From: Planctomycetota bacterium
Lineage (GTDB): Bacteria; Planctomycetota; J058; J103
Assembly: GCA_003694875.1 (NCBI GenBank)
Contig: RFJN01000248.1
Coordinates: 1 to 6,952, forward strand
Direction: 5' to 3'
Length of the DNA stretch: 6,952 nucleotides
The position numbers were made by a program, and so were the translations under genes. The stretch's first letter is position 1. Every line of letters starts with the position of its first letter. Positions 1 to 6,531 of this stretch are shown here, piece after piece. The notes beneath the pieces are model-generated. The model ran no database searches, had not been told where the DNA came from, and was given only the letters and a program-made list of their open reading frames with translations.

Positions 1-284
1 CGCGCGCGGCGGGGCTGCTCGACGAGGCCGGCTGCGCGTCCGCGCTCGGGCGTCTCGCGGGCATGCCGTGGCCGGGCGTCGAGCCGCCGCCGCTCGAGGC
101 GGTGGTGCAGCAGCTGCAGCACGACAAGAAGGCATATGCGGGGCGGGTGCGGTTCGTGCTTCTCGAGGGGGTGGGCCGCCCACGGCCGGACTGCGAGCTG
201 CCGGACGCCACGGTGCGCGAGGCGGTGGCCCGACTTCTCGCGGATTGGCGCCGGCGCGTGCACGACGGCGGGGGGGGCGGCTAG
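1..284 (+). CDS. aroB: 3-dehydroquinate synthase, C-terminal part (5' end outside window)
   Basis: This is the C-terminal end of the enzyme that converts DAHP to 3-dehydroquinate, the second step of the shikimate pathway, in the cytoplasm with NAD+ and a divalent metal. The frame is open from base 3 to a TAG stop at 282-284, giving about 93 visible residues. Recognition rests on the AroB tail signature: LLDEAG near the start, then LQHDKK (HDKK at nt 120-131), AGRVRFVLLEGVG (FVLLEGVG at nt 153-176), and a terminal helix ending LLADWRRR. The catalytic core lies upstream of the window. The protein ends in a run of five glycines encoded partly by eight consecutive G bases (270-277), which lies beyond the conserved fold. 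The next step's dehydratase, aroQ, lies 3.6 kb downstream on the same strand. The fragment is short, but the DKK and RFVLL signature is characteristic. Confidence 0.88.
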   Translation, partial: RAAGLLDEAGCASALGRLAGMPWPGVEPPPLEAVVQQLQHDKKAYAGRVRFVLLEGVGRPRPDCELPDATVREAVARLLADWRRRVHDGGGGG

Positions 285-460
285 GCTCTGTCCAGAAACG
301 AGCCCGGCGCGATGGATTCGGCTGGCGCCGACCGGCGAGGAGCGAGGTTCGAAGACGCCGGAGGCGTACGGAAGTACGTCGAGGACGGCTTTGGTTCTCG
401 CGACGCCGCAAGTCGGTGATCAGCTGGAGATCGCAGCAGGGGGCGTCTCGAAACAGAGCC
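284..460. mobile_element. MITE-like foldback element with imperfect terminal inverted repeats
   Basis: The left end reads GGCTCTGT (284-291), continuing CCAGAAAC. The right end, read on the opposite strand, is GGCTCTGT (460-453), continuing TTCGAGAC. The first 8 bp match perfectly and 12 of 16 match overall. The inner parts also pair imperfectly: GCTG (321-324) with CAGC (421-424), CCGAC (328-332) with GTCGG (412-416, one offset), and GCGAG (342-346) with CTCGC (397-401). At the middle sits a hairpin of GGCGTAC (363-369), GGAA loop (370-373) and GTACGTC (374-380). No transposase is encoded and no clear target duplication is visible. The left end overlaps the last base of the aroB stop codon. 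A non-autonomous element moved by an IS with GGCTCTGT-type ends is an inference; a structured RNA or a non-mobile intergenic repeat are alternatives. Confidence 0.55.
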
Positions 461-495
461 CGGGATCGGGGCGGCAGGACAGAGGGAGCGAGAGC

Positions 496-1836
496 ATGGG
501 CAAGACGGACAAGACGAGGCCCGAGGCGGCGGAGAACGAACAGGCGGCAGAGCAGGCGGTGCCGGCTCCCGATCCGGCCACCTTCGGCCAGCCGCGGCTC
601 GGGCTCGCCGGCGGTGTGCTGGCGAACGTCCTGATCGTGGGCGTGCTGCTGTTCGCACTCTTCACGAACAGCTACGGGGACATGTCGCCGGGCACGTTCC
701 TGGCGAAGATGTTCACCGCGCCCGACGATCTGCCCGAGGCGGTCTCGAGCGACTTCTACTACCGCAGCGTGCAGGAGGACGAGTGGCTCGAGTGGGGCAC
801 GTTCTGGGGGTTCGTGTTCGCCGCCGGCGTGAGCGCGTTCGCGGGCTGGCGACAGTGGCGACGCTGCCGGAAGCTGCCGTGGTTCCTCTTCGGGGTCACG
901 CTGTTCTGCGTCGTGTTCGCGGGCGAGGAGATCTCGTGGGGGCAGCGGCTGCTGTCCTACCGGCCACCGGTCTACTTCCTCGAGCACAACTTCCAGCAGG
1001 AGTTCAACTTCCACAATGTGATCGACACCTCGACGCGCAAGCTGCTGCTCAAGCTGATCATCGTGGGCTACGGGGTGGTGTTGCCGCTGCTCGGCGCGAT
1101 CCGGCCGGTGCGCCGGATCTTCGCGCTCGCCGGTGTCGTGGCGCCGCCGGTGGGCCTCGTTCCGGCCTTCTTCCTCGCGTACTACGCCTACACCGTCTAT
1201 CCGTGGGACTTCTCGGGCGAACTCGCCGAGTTCATGATCGGCTTCGGATTCCTGTTCACCGCGGTGCGGACCGCGGCGCTCTTCGGGCCCCGGGAGGCGG
1301 GGGGGCCGCCGCAGCCGCGTCGGGTCGCGCTCACGATCGCGCTCGCGTGGCTGCTCGTGCTCGGGGTGGGGATCGGCAACGCGGCGATCTCGCGCAGCGC
1401 GCGTGCCGGCAACGCCGATCTGGTGCGCCAGGCGAAGCAGGAGACCGAGGCGCTCGCGCAGGACTTCCTCGACTACGCGCGGCGCTACCGCGACGGTGAC
1501 CTCGTGACCGGCTGCGGGCTGCACAAGCGGCTGTACCGCTACATGCGCAAGTACGGCCGCACCTTCCTGCGGCGGGGCCGCTTCGCCCGGCTCGTCGAGC
1601 AGGGGCTGCCCGAGGAGCGGGCGGAGTTCTTCCTCGATCCCTGGAACAACCCCTACTGGGTGCGCCACTACTGCGACGTGGAGGACGACGATCCGCAGCA
1701 CCCCCAGGGGCGGATCAGCGTGTTCGTGTACTCGTTCGGCCCCAACGCGAAGCGGGATTCGACCGACTTCGAGATCCGCGGCGACGACGTGGGCACCTAC
1801 ATCCTGCGCGTCCGCCCGGACGGAGCGCAGAAGTAG
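496..1836 (+). CDS. Multi-pass membrane protein with GspG-like pseudopilin C-terminal domain
   Basis: The protein is 446 aa. The ATG at 496 is preceded by AGGGAG-type ribosome-binding sequence (483-488) at about 7 nt. After a charged, alanine-rich N-tail (residues 1-35), hydrophobic segments fall near 38-57, 100-117, 128-143, 182-200, 208-231, 244-263 and 276-296, suggesting about seven membrane spans. Between spans 3 and 4 is a polar conserved-looking stretch: GEEISWGQR (143-151) followed by EFNFHNV (169-175). I recognise GEEISWGQR from uncharacterised bacterial membrane proteins but can name no function. From about residue 305 the chain is soluble: a helix (NADLVRQAKQETEALAQDF), then DPWNNPYW (381-388) and VFVYSFGPNAKRDSTDFEI (409-427). 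That order matches the end of GspG-type pseudopilins, where DPWGNPY is followed by a Y/F-S-x-G-x(D/N) strand and an acidic D-DI tail. The typical N-terminal pilin helix and prepilin cleavage site are absent. Its stop lies 24 bp from the end of the convergent neighbour. The function is unknown; the GspG resemblance is by motif only. Confidence 0.85.
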   Translation: MGKTDKTRPEAAENEQAAEQAVPAPDPATFGQPRLGLAGGVLANVLIVGVLLFALFTNSYGDMSPGTFLAKMFTAPDDLPEAVSSDFYYRSVQEDEWLEWGTFWGFVFAAGVSAFAGWRQWRRCRKLPWFLFGVTLFCVVFAGEEISWGQRLLSYRPPVYFLEHNFQQEFNFHNVIDTSTRKLLLKLIIVGYGVVLPLLGAIRPVRRIFALAGVVAPPVGLVPAFFLAYYAYTVYPWDFSGELAEFMIGFGFLFTAVRTAALFGPREAGGPPQPRRVALTIALAWLLVLGVGIGNAAISRSARAGNADLVRQAKQETEALAQDFLDYARRYRDGDLVTGCGLHKRLYRYMRKYGRTFLRRGRFARLVEQGLPEERAEFFLDPWNNPYWVRHYCDVEDDDPQHPQGRISVFVYSFGPNAKRDSTDFEIRGDDVGTYILRVRPDGAQK

Positions 1837-1860
1837 CGCTGTGCCGGCGCCGCGGGATGC

Positions 1861-3720
1861 TCAGCGTGTGGCGGCCCGGATCCGCTCGAGCGCCTCGCGC
1901 GGGGTCGTCTCGACGGTGATGGGCTCGCCGCGATCGCGCAGCGCGTAGCTCGCCTCGGCGCCGCCGCCGAATCCCTCCACGCTGAGTTCGGGCGAGAAGC
2001 GCACCTCGTCCTGGGCGTAGCCGTAGCTGGTCATGCGCAGGCGCGTGTCGTCGCCGAGCTGTTCCATGGCGCCCGACAGATCCCCGTCCGCAAGCCGGCG
2101 CACCACGGCGCGCGCGGTCGCGTGCTCGATCTCGCCCTCGATCTCGTAGCCGGCTCCGGCCTGTCCCTGCGCGTGGACGTAGGCGCCGGCGACACCGGCG
2201 CCGACATGCGCCGCGCCCTCGATCTTGAGGCGGGCGGTGGTGGGGCGCGTCTGGTCGCGGATCGCGCGCAGGGTCGTGGCGGGGTCGCGCACAAGCGCGT
2301 CGAGGCTCGCCGAGGCGGGCAGTTCGTATTCCTGCTCGAGGCGTACGGTGGTCTCGCCCTTCGCACCGGCCGCCTCGACCGCGCTCGCCTCGCCCTCGAC
2401 CTCGAGCGTGATCTGCTGGATCGTGGCGATCCGGGCGGGACGGGTGACCGCACCCGTTTCGGGATCGCGTTCGGGCAGGTGCAGCACCACACCCACCTGC
2501 CCGTCGAGCTTGGCGCCGGCCTCGCCTCCGAGCGTCTCGGCCTCGCTGAGCGAGGCGCTGATCGCGCCGGCCACGCCTCCTCGCAGCTCGATCGATCGCG
2601 TGTGCTCGCCGAGAAAGCGCTGCTCGGCGGGATCCGGGCCGATCGCGGCGTCGAGGGCCACACCGGCGAGATGCCCCAGGCCGGGGACCAGCCGTTGCGC
2701 GGTGGTGCTGGCGGCGGTGCTCGCCGCCTCCCGGGCGAGAAGCCGCACCGCGCGCTCGGCGTCCTCGCGGCTCTCGAAGTGCAGGGTGGTGCGGCCGGTG
2801 ACGTTGCCGAGCGCGCGCGCGCTCGCCTCGGCCTCCTCTCCGGCCTCGCCACCGAGCTGCGCGATCGCGCCGAGTCCCACCCGGCCGCCCACCTCCACCT
2901 CGTAGCCGTCCGCGACCCGGCGCACCTGCATCTCGGCTTCGCCCTCGCCGCGCACGATCGCCTGCCCGAAACCGCCGACCTTGACGGTGACGCTGTCGCC
3001 CTCGCTGTCGAGCCGGCCGATCGGCGCGGCGGGATCGAGCGTGTCGGTCACGCTCTCCACGAGCCGCTCGCCGCGTTCGCGGATCGATTCGGCCGCCGAT
3101 CGCGCGCCGTCGAGCGCCTCGCGCGCGGTGTCGCGCACCCCGTCGCGGAGCGAGCGCACGCCTCGTTCGGCGAGTTCCACCCCGCGCTCGCCGAGCTCGG
3201 TCAGCGAGCGACCGGCCTCTCGGACGGTGTTGGCGATCCGATCCCGGGCGTGGGTGAGCCCGTCCCCGATCGCCTCGGCGCCGCGGCCGACCTCCTCGAG
3301 TCCTTGCCGTACGGTGTGTTCGACCTCCGAGGAAAGCGAGTGTGCGCTCTCGCGCAGCCGCTGTCCCGCCTCGCGCACCGCCTCTCCCTGCTCGCGCACC
3401 CACGACAGGGCGCGACTCGAGAGGCTCTCGTCGGCGGGTGCCTCGACGCCTTGCGCGGCGTCGGTGGGGCTTGCCTCCTGCAGCCGCGCCCGGATGCCCG
3501 CGGCGCGGAAGTGGCCGGAGACGTTGGCTGCCGAGCGCCCGGAGTCGACGGCGGCAGGCGCAGCCGTGGCCTGCTGCGCCTCGGCACCGTCCGAGCCGGT
3601 GACCGCCTCGACCGCCTCGCTTGCGAGTTCCCGCCCCGCCTGCACGGCGTCGCGTGCTGTCTGCTCGAGCGCGTCGTAGCCGTCGCGCATACCCTCGCGG
3701 ATTCGATCGAGCAGTCCCAT
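1861..3720 (-). CDS. Unrecognised 619-aa protein: amphipathic helical N-half, glycine-rich beta C-half
   Basis: I do not recognise this family. The start chosen (MGLLDRIREG) has a strong GGAGG at 7 nt. An in-frame ATG 16 codons upstream (3768) has only a poor ribosome-binding site. There is no signal peptide or membrane span, no cysteine, and one tryptophan (W107). Residues 1-40 form an amphipathic helix, 41-95 a low-complexity Ala/Gly/Ser linker, and 97-228 a long charged helix. In that helix, hydrophobic residues recur every 3-4 positions (for example V133, V137, L141, V144, I151, L155, I162, V166), as in coiled coils, LEA or apolipoprotein-like proteins. From about 240 to 600 it alternates short beta-like strands rich in Gly/Val/Glu (SVTVKVGGFG, GYEVEVGGRVGLGA, GAGVAGAYVHAQGQAGAGYE) with helices (SREDAERAVRLLAREA, ATARAVVRRLADGD). 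This suggests internally repeated units. The gene is divergent from aroQ and convergent with the upstream membrane protein. Coding is supported by length and the strong ribosome-binding site. Confidence 0.82.
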   Translation of the reverse strand: MGLLDRIREGMRDGYDALEQTARDAVQAGRELASEAVEAVTGSDGAEAQQATAAPAAVDSGRSAANVSGHFRAAGIRARLQEASPTDAAQGVEAPADESLSSRALSWVREQGEAVREAGQRLRESAHSLSSEVEHTVRQGLEEVGRGAEAIGDGLTHARDRIANTVREAGRSLTELGERGVELAERGVRSLRDGVRDTAREALDGARSAAESIRERGERLVESVTDTLDPAAPIGRLDSEGDSVTVKVGGFGQAIVRGEGEAEMQVRRVADGYEVEVGGRVGLGAIAQLGGEAGEEAEASARALGNVTGRTTLHFESREDAERAVRLLAREAASTAASTTAQRLVPGLGHLAGVALDAAIGPDPAEQRFLGEHTRSIELRGGVAGAISASLSEAETLGGEAGAKLDGQVGVVLHLPERDPETGAVTRPARIATIQQITLEVEGEASAVEAAGAKGETTVRLEQEYELPASASLDALVRDPATTLRAIRDQTRPTTARLKIEGAAHVGAGVAGAYVHAQGQAGAGYEIEGEIEHATARAVVRRLADGDLSGAMEQLGDDTRLRMTSYGYAQDEVRFSPELSVEGFGGGAEASYALRDRGEPITVETTPREALERIRAATR

Positions 3721-3727
3721 GGCGTGT

Positions 3728-3732
3728 CCTCC
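3728..3732 (-). promoter_or_regulatory. Ribosome-binding site that fixes the start of the 619-aa protein
   Basis: On the minus strand this reads GGAGG, 7 nt before the ATG at 3720-3718. It is an excellent Shine-Dalgarno match and the reason for preferring this start over the in-frame ATG at 3768-3766. Confidence 0.75.
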
Positions 3733-3891
3733 TGTCGGGCCGGTCAGGCCGGTGTTTGGTGTAGTCATGGTAGCCTCGGGTGAACGGTGCTGCCACGGTG
3801 GCCCCGGAATCGTGGGGGGCAGCTGCGGCGGCCCACCGCGACCGTGCGAGCAGGATCCGGGCCGGCGTCGCGCTGGGGGAGGCGCAGGGGG

Positions 3892-3920
3892 CTGGAAGCG
3901 AGAGCGGCGGGTCGGATAAG
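3892..3920 (+). promoter_or_regulatory. Candidate sigma70-type promoter for aroQ
   Basis: CTGGAA (3892-3897, 3 of 6 to the -35 consensus) is followed by a 17-bp spacer and GATAAG (3915-3920, 4 of 6 to the -10 consensus). A transcript would start near 3927, giving a leader of about 22 nt with GGGAG (3936-3940) 8 nt before the aroQ ATG. The spacing is ideal but the match is modest. The 228-bp divergent region must also hold a promoter for the minus-strand gene. The best I see there is TACCAT at 3774-3769 on the minus strand, without a good -35. Confidence 0.3.
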
Positions 3921-3948
3921 GTGGCGCCGGGCACCGGGAGATACTGCC

Positions 3949-4533
3949 ATGTTCGAGGGGCCGCGCTACCGGATCCTTCTCGTCAACGGGCCGAACCTGA
4001 ACCTGCTCGGCGAGCGCGAGCCGGAGCACTACGGGCGGGTGACGCTCGCGCAGATCGTGGCGACGTGTCGGCGACGCGCGGCGCAGCGCCAGGCGGTGAT
4101 CGTCGATTTCCAGTCCAACCACGAGGGCGCGATCATCGACTTCCTGCACCGCGAGCGCCGGCGGGCGCACGGTCTGGTGATCAATCCGGGCGCCTACACC
4201 CACACCTCGTACGCGATCCGGGACGCGATCACCGCCTGCCGCTACCGGGCGTGGGAGGTGCACCTCAGCGATCTCACGCGGCGTGCGGTGCGCGAGCCGT
4301 TCCGCGCGGTGTCGGTGATCGCCGACGTGTGCGAGGGGCGGGTGATGGGCCGCGGAGCGCGCGGGTATCTCGACGCGCTCGACGGACTGCTCGACCGGCT
4401 CGGCGCCCCGCCGTGGTACCAGCCGCACGTCAAGGTGGGCATCGCGCTGCCGCGGGCGGGTCGGATCGAGCTGGACGACGTTGCACCTCGCGAACCCGCG
4501 GCACCCGCCCGCTCGCGCCGGAGGCCGTGGTAG
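3949..4533 (+). CDS. aroQ: Type II 3-dehydroquinate dehydratase with C-terminal extension
   Basis: This enzyme converts 3-dehydroquinate to 3-dehydroshikimate by anti elimination, the third shikimate-pathway step. The family forms cytoplasmic dodecamers. The ATG at 3949 is preceded by GGGAG at 8 nt. The family motifs appear in order: ILLVNGPNLNLLGEREPEHYG (residues 9-29, with active-site lid Arg23 and catalytic Tyr28), FQSNHEG (54-60), INPGAYTHTS (78-87), EVHLSDL (103-109, catalytic His105) and REPFR (115-119). EVHLSD has Asp where many members have Asn, and the usual His after the FR pair is replaced (FRAVSVIADV). At 194 aa it is longer than the usual 145-150: after LDGLLDRLG (144-152) comes a tail of about 42 residues ending in a basic, proline-rich stretch. 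The catalytic residues are intact, so it should be active. The preceding pathway gene aroB is 3.6 kb upstream on the same strand. Confidence 0.95.
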   Translation: MFEGPRYRILLVNGPNLNLLGEREPEHYGRVTLAQIVATCRRRAAQRQAVIVDFQSNHEGAIIDFLHRERRRAHGLVINPGAYTHTSYAIRDAITACRYRAWEVHLSDLTRRAVREPFRAVSVIADVCEGRVMGRGARGYLDALDGLLDRLGAPPWYQPHVKVGIALPRAGRIELDDVAPREPAAPARSRRRPW

Positions 4534-4637
4534 GGGGCCGCGGTGGTCGCCGCACGCGTGGGCGGGAGGGAGGCGCCTCGTTCGGCCCCGCTCCGGGCGA
4601 GGGGGGAGGAGCCGGTCCGGGCGTACTCCGTGGACGG

Positions 4638-4666
4638 TTGCCCCGCTCGGGTGTGCATGGTACGCT
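4638..4666 (+). promoter_or_regulatory. Candidate sigma70 promoter with extended -10 for the PEP-CTERM gene
   Basis: TTGCCC (4638-4643, 4 of 6 to consensus) is followed by a 17-bp spacer and TACGCT (4661-4666, 3 of 6). The -10 hexamer is preceded by TGG, an extended -10 (TGn) element. The predicted start near 4673 leaves a short leader of about 28 nt before the GTG at 4701. The region from 4534 to 4637 shows no terminator or other recognisable site. Confidence 0.4.
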
Positions 4667-4685
4667 TGGGCCGATCGTACGCGCA

Positions 4686-4692
4686 GAGGAGG
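4686..4692 (+). promoter_or_regulatory. Ribosome-binding site choosing GTG 4701 over GTG 4695
   Basis: GAGGAGG lies 8 nt before the GTG at 4701 but only 2 nt before the in-frame GTG at 4695. The downstream GTG is therefore preferred, giving a protein that begins (M)KWARCVWC. Confidence 0.7.
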
Positions 4693-4700
4693 CGGTGGCC

Positions 4701-5468
4701 GTGAAGTGGGCGCGGTGCGTGTGGTGTGTGCTGTTCGGGGCGGTTTTCTTCGCGTGGGGGGACGCCATCGCTGCAAGCTTCCTGATCCGGGGAAGCGCGG
4801 ATACCATGTCGGGATTCGTGCAATACGGGCGCTCGAACGGTTCCGTGGGGACGAACTCGGCCGCCCCCCCGACAGTGCAGGTCGACAACAAGTTCATCCT
4901 CCAGGGCGTGTTCGAGTTCAGCCTCGCCCCGCTCGCTGCGCAGGGCGTCTCGGCCTCGGACATCCTGTCGGCCACGCTCGAACTCACCGTCTACACGGTC
5001 TCGCTCTCGTCTTCGAATCTCCTGCAACTGTATGACCTGGCGGACGCGCAGGAAGACGGCAGCCTCACGAGCGGTGATTACAATGCAACCGCGACGCGGC
5101 TCGATCAGAGCGATGTCGGCGCGAGCGGGCAGAACTTGCAAGCGGGTGACGTGTATGCCCGTGACGTCACCGCCGCGGTGAAGGCGGACATCAACGCGAA
5201 CCCGGGCGGATACGGCGCCGACTGGACGGGGTTCCTCCTGCGGTGGTGGAACCAGAGCGCCACGCTGTTCGACAAGATTTCGTTCTACCGGCGCACCGAC
5301 AGCCCCGTGACGGTACAGCCCACGCTGCATGTCGAGACGATTGCGGTGCCGGAGCCGGGCGCGGGCGGCCTTGCGCTTGTCGGCGGCGTGCTGGCCGGCG
5401 GGCTCGTGGTGGCGGGCAAGTGCGAGCGGCGATCACGTCGCCGCAGACACGCACGGCAGCCGAAGTAG
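4701..5468 (+). CDS. Exported PEP-CTERM sorting-domain protein with beta-sandwich body
   Basis: The protein is 255 aa. Its N-terminus is a signal peptide: basic start (KWAR), hydrophobic core (VWCVLFGAVFFAW, residues 7-19), and a probable cleavage after AIA (23-25). The mature body (26-212) alternates beta strands: FILQGVFEFSL (65-75), ILSATLELTVYTV (88-100), VYARDVTAAV (151-160), WTGFLLRWW (175-183), and a final RRTDSPVTVQPTLHVE (197-212). This pattern of radical-free strands, a DVT segment, GFLL and a QPTLxVE ending resembles DNRLRE-type or carbohydrate-binding jelly-roll domains. That resemblance is inferred. The C-terminus has VPEPG (216-220), a hydrophobic helix (221-239) and a strongly basic tail (RRSRRRRHAR). 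This is the tripartite PEP-CTERM signal that exosortase cleaves during export of surface or extracellular-matrix proteins. The tail of about 16 residues is longer than usual. No exosortase or glycan cluster lies in the window. Binding partner and role are unknown. Confidence 0.88.
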   Translation: MKWARCVWCVLFGAVFFAWGDAIAASFLIRGSADTMSGFVQYGRSNGSVGTNSAAPPTVQVDNKFILQGVFEFSLAPLAAQGVSASDILSATLELTVYTVSLSSSNLLQLYDLADAQEDGSLTSGDYNATATRLDQSDVGASGQNLQAGDVYARDVTAAVKADINANPGGYGADWTGFLLRWWNQSATLFDKISFYRRTDSPVTVQPTLHVETIAVPEPGAGGLALVGGVLAGGLVVAGKCERRSRRRRHARQPK

Positions 5469-5516
5469 TCTGGTCCTCGCGTTCGTGAATGGTCCCCCTC
5501 TTTCTGTAGCGTTCGC

Positions 5517-5536
5517 CAATGTCGTGTCGCGGCTCG
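5517..5536 (+). repeat. 20-nt dispersed repeat, copy 1 (upstream of methyltransferase)
   Basis: This copy reads CAATGTCGTGTCGCGGCTCG. It matches 6672-6691 at 19 of 20 positions in the same orientation. The flanks diverge, with only weak similarity further right. Confidence 0.5.
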
Positions 5537-5572
5537 GCATGGCGCTCGGTGCTTCCTCGGTGCGTCGAAACC

Positions 5573-6403
5573 ATGGCGAGACGACGTAGGCGCGCCGGCG
5601 GCACCGACGCGGCGCGCGCGTACCACGACCGGGTCGCCGGCCGCTACGACCACATCTACAGCGGGCCGTACTGGCAGGTCTACGAGCGGCTGTCGTGGGA
5701 GGGCATGCGCCGCTGGGTGCCCGATGACCTCGGCGCCGAGGTGGCCGATCTCGGATGCGGCACGGGGCTGTACGGGCTCAAGCTGCTCAAGTCGGGCTTC
5801 CGCGTCACCTTCGTCGACCTGTCGCCCCGCATGCTCGAGCAGGCGCGCCGCAAGGCGGCCGAACTGCCGGGGGGCGCGTTCGAGCGCGCCTGCTTCGTGC
5901 AGGCCGACATCGCCGATCTCGCTCCCCTCGCGTCCGACCGTTTCGCGCTGCTCGTCGCGCAGGGCGATCCGATCTCGCACGCCGGGCCGCGTGCGCACGA
6001 CGCACTGCGCGCCTGCCACCGCGTGCTCGCGCCCGGTGGTGTGCTCGTTGCCTCGGTGGACAACGCGCTCGCCGCCTACCGCCACTTCGTCGAGCGGGGC
6101 GATCCCGAGGCGCTTGCGCGGTTTCTGCGCGACGGAGCCACCGAGTGGCTCGCGCGCGATCGCGCAGAGCGCTTCCCGTTGCAGATGTTCACGCCCGACA
6201 CGCTGCGGCGCGCGCTCGAGGCGGCGGGCTTCGAGGTGCTCGACCTGTTCGGCAAGACGGTGCTGCCGCTGCGCAGCCACGCCGAACAGCTCGAGGAGCC
6301 GTCCGCACGCCGCCGCTGGATCGCGCTCGAGCAGCGGCTGTGCCGCGAGCCGCACCTGCTCGGCGGCGCGGCGCACCTGCAGGTGGCGGCGCGCAAGCGC
6401 TAG
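5573..6403 (+). CDS. Class I SAM-dependent methyltransferase, substrate unknown
   Basis: The protein is 276 aa with a Rossmann-type methyltransferase domain. After a basic N-terminus (ARRRRR) and the helix YHDRVAGRYDHIYSGPYW (17-34), motif I is VADLGCGTGLYG (57-68), which binds the methionine part of SAM. Motif II ends in the acidic residue VDLSP (Asp82), which contacts the ribose. Later come ADIADL (111-116), the strand ALLVAQGDPISH (125-136), the helix-turn-strand VLAPGGVLVASVDN (151-164), and the C-terminal FTPDTLRRALEAAGFEVLDLFG (206-227) typical of this superfamily. The substrate cannot be told; small-molecule methylation is likely, as no nucleic-acid-binding domain is present. The ATG at 5573 lacks a good ribosome-binding site. 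An in-frame ATG at 5519 and GTG at 5549 would add 18 or 8 residues but also lack one. The gene follows the PEP-CTERM gene after 104 bp in the same direction, so co-transcription is possible. Confidence 0.9.
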   Translation: MARRRRRAGGTDAARAYHDRVAGRYDHIYSGPYWQVYERLSWEGMRRWVPDDLGAEVADLGCGTGLYGLKLLKSGFRVTFVDLSPRMLEQARRKAAELPGGAFERACFVQADIADLAPLASDRFALLVAQGDPISHAGPRAHDALRACHRVLAPGGVLVASVDNALAAYRHFVERGDPEALARFLRDGATEWLARDRAERFPLQMFTPDTLRRALEAAGFEVLDLFGKTVLPLRSHAEQLEEPSARRRWIALEQRLCREPHLLGGAAHLQVAARKR

Positions 6404-6409
6404 CGGGTG

Positions 6410-6449
6410 CGCACAGCCGGCGCGGCCGGGCCGTTGCCGGCACGCGTTT
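6410..6449 (+). terminator. Weak candidate Rho-independent terminator after the methyltransferase gene
   Basis: GCCGGC (6416-6421) pairs with GCCGGC (6436-6441). The stem extends through a small internal loop by CGC (6410-6412) with GCG (6444-6446). A short TTT (6447-6449) follows. It lies 6 bp past the stop codon, where a terminator is expected, but the U-tract is too short for confidence. Confidence 0.25.
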
Positions 6450-6531
6450 GTAGCGAACCAGGATCGCGGGGGGCGCGAGCATGGCAAGTTGTGTGGTCGG
6501 TGCAACGCGTTGTCGTGGCGGTGGTTGGTGC

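Noticed and set aside
270..277. Run of eight G bases near the 3' end of aroB, a possible phase-variation tract
   Set aside because: A slip here would change only the last few glycines and the stop of an otherwise complete enzyme, and housekeeping aroB is an unlikely target. It is more likely neutral or a sequencing-sensitive spot.
1837..1866. Possible bidirectional terminator between the convergent genes (CGCTG at 1837-1841 with CAGCG at 1862-1866)
   Set aside because: The stem is only 5 bp around a 20-nt loop, has no T-tract on either strand, and overlaps the stop codon of the minus-strand gene.
3721..3768. Upstream ATG (3768) as the start of the 619-aa protein, adding MTTPNTGLTGPTGGHA
   Set aside because: It has no good ribosome-binding site, while the internal ATG at 3720 has GGAGG at 7 nt. 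It remains possible.
2122..3783. Long plus-strand open frame of over 500 codons opposite the 619-aa protein
   Set aside because: It lies antisense to a gene with a strong ribosome-binding site. Its translation is Arg/Ala/Leu-rich with no motif, as expected for an opposite-strand frame in GC-rich DNA.
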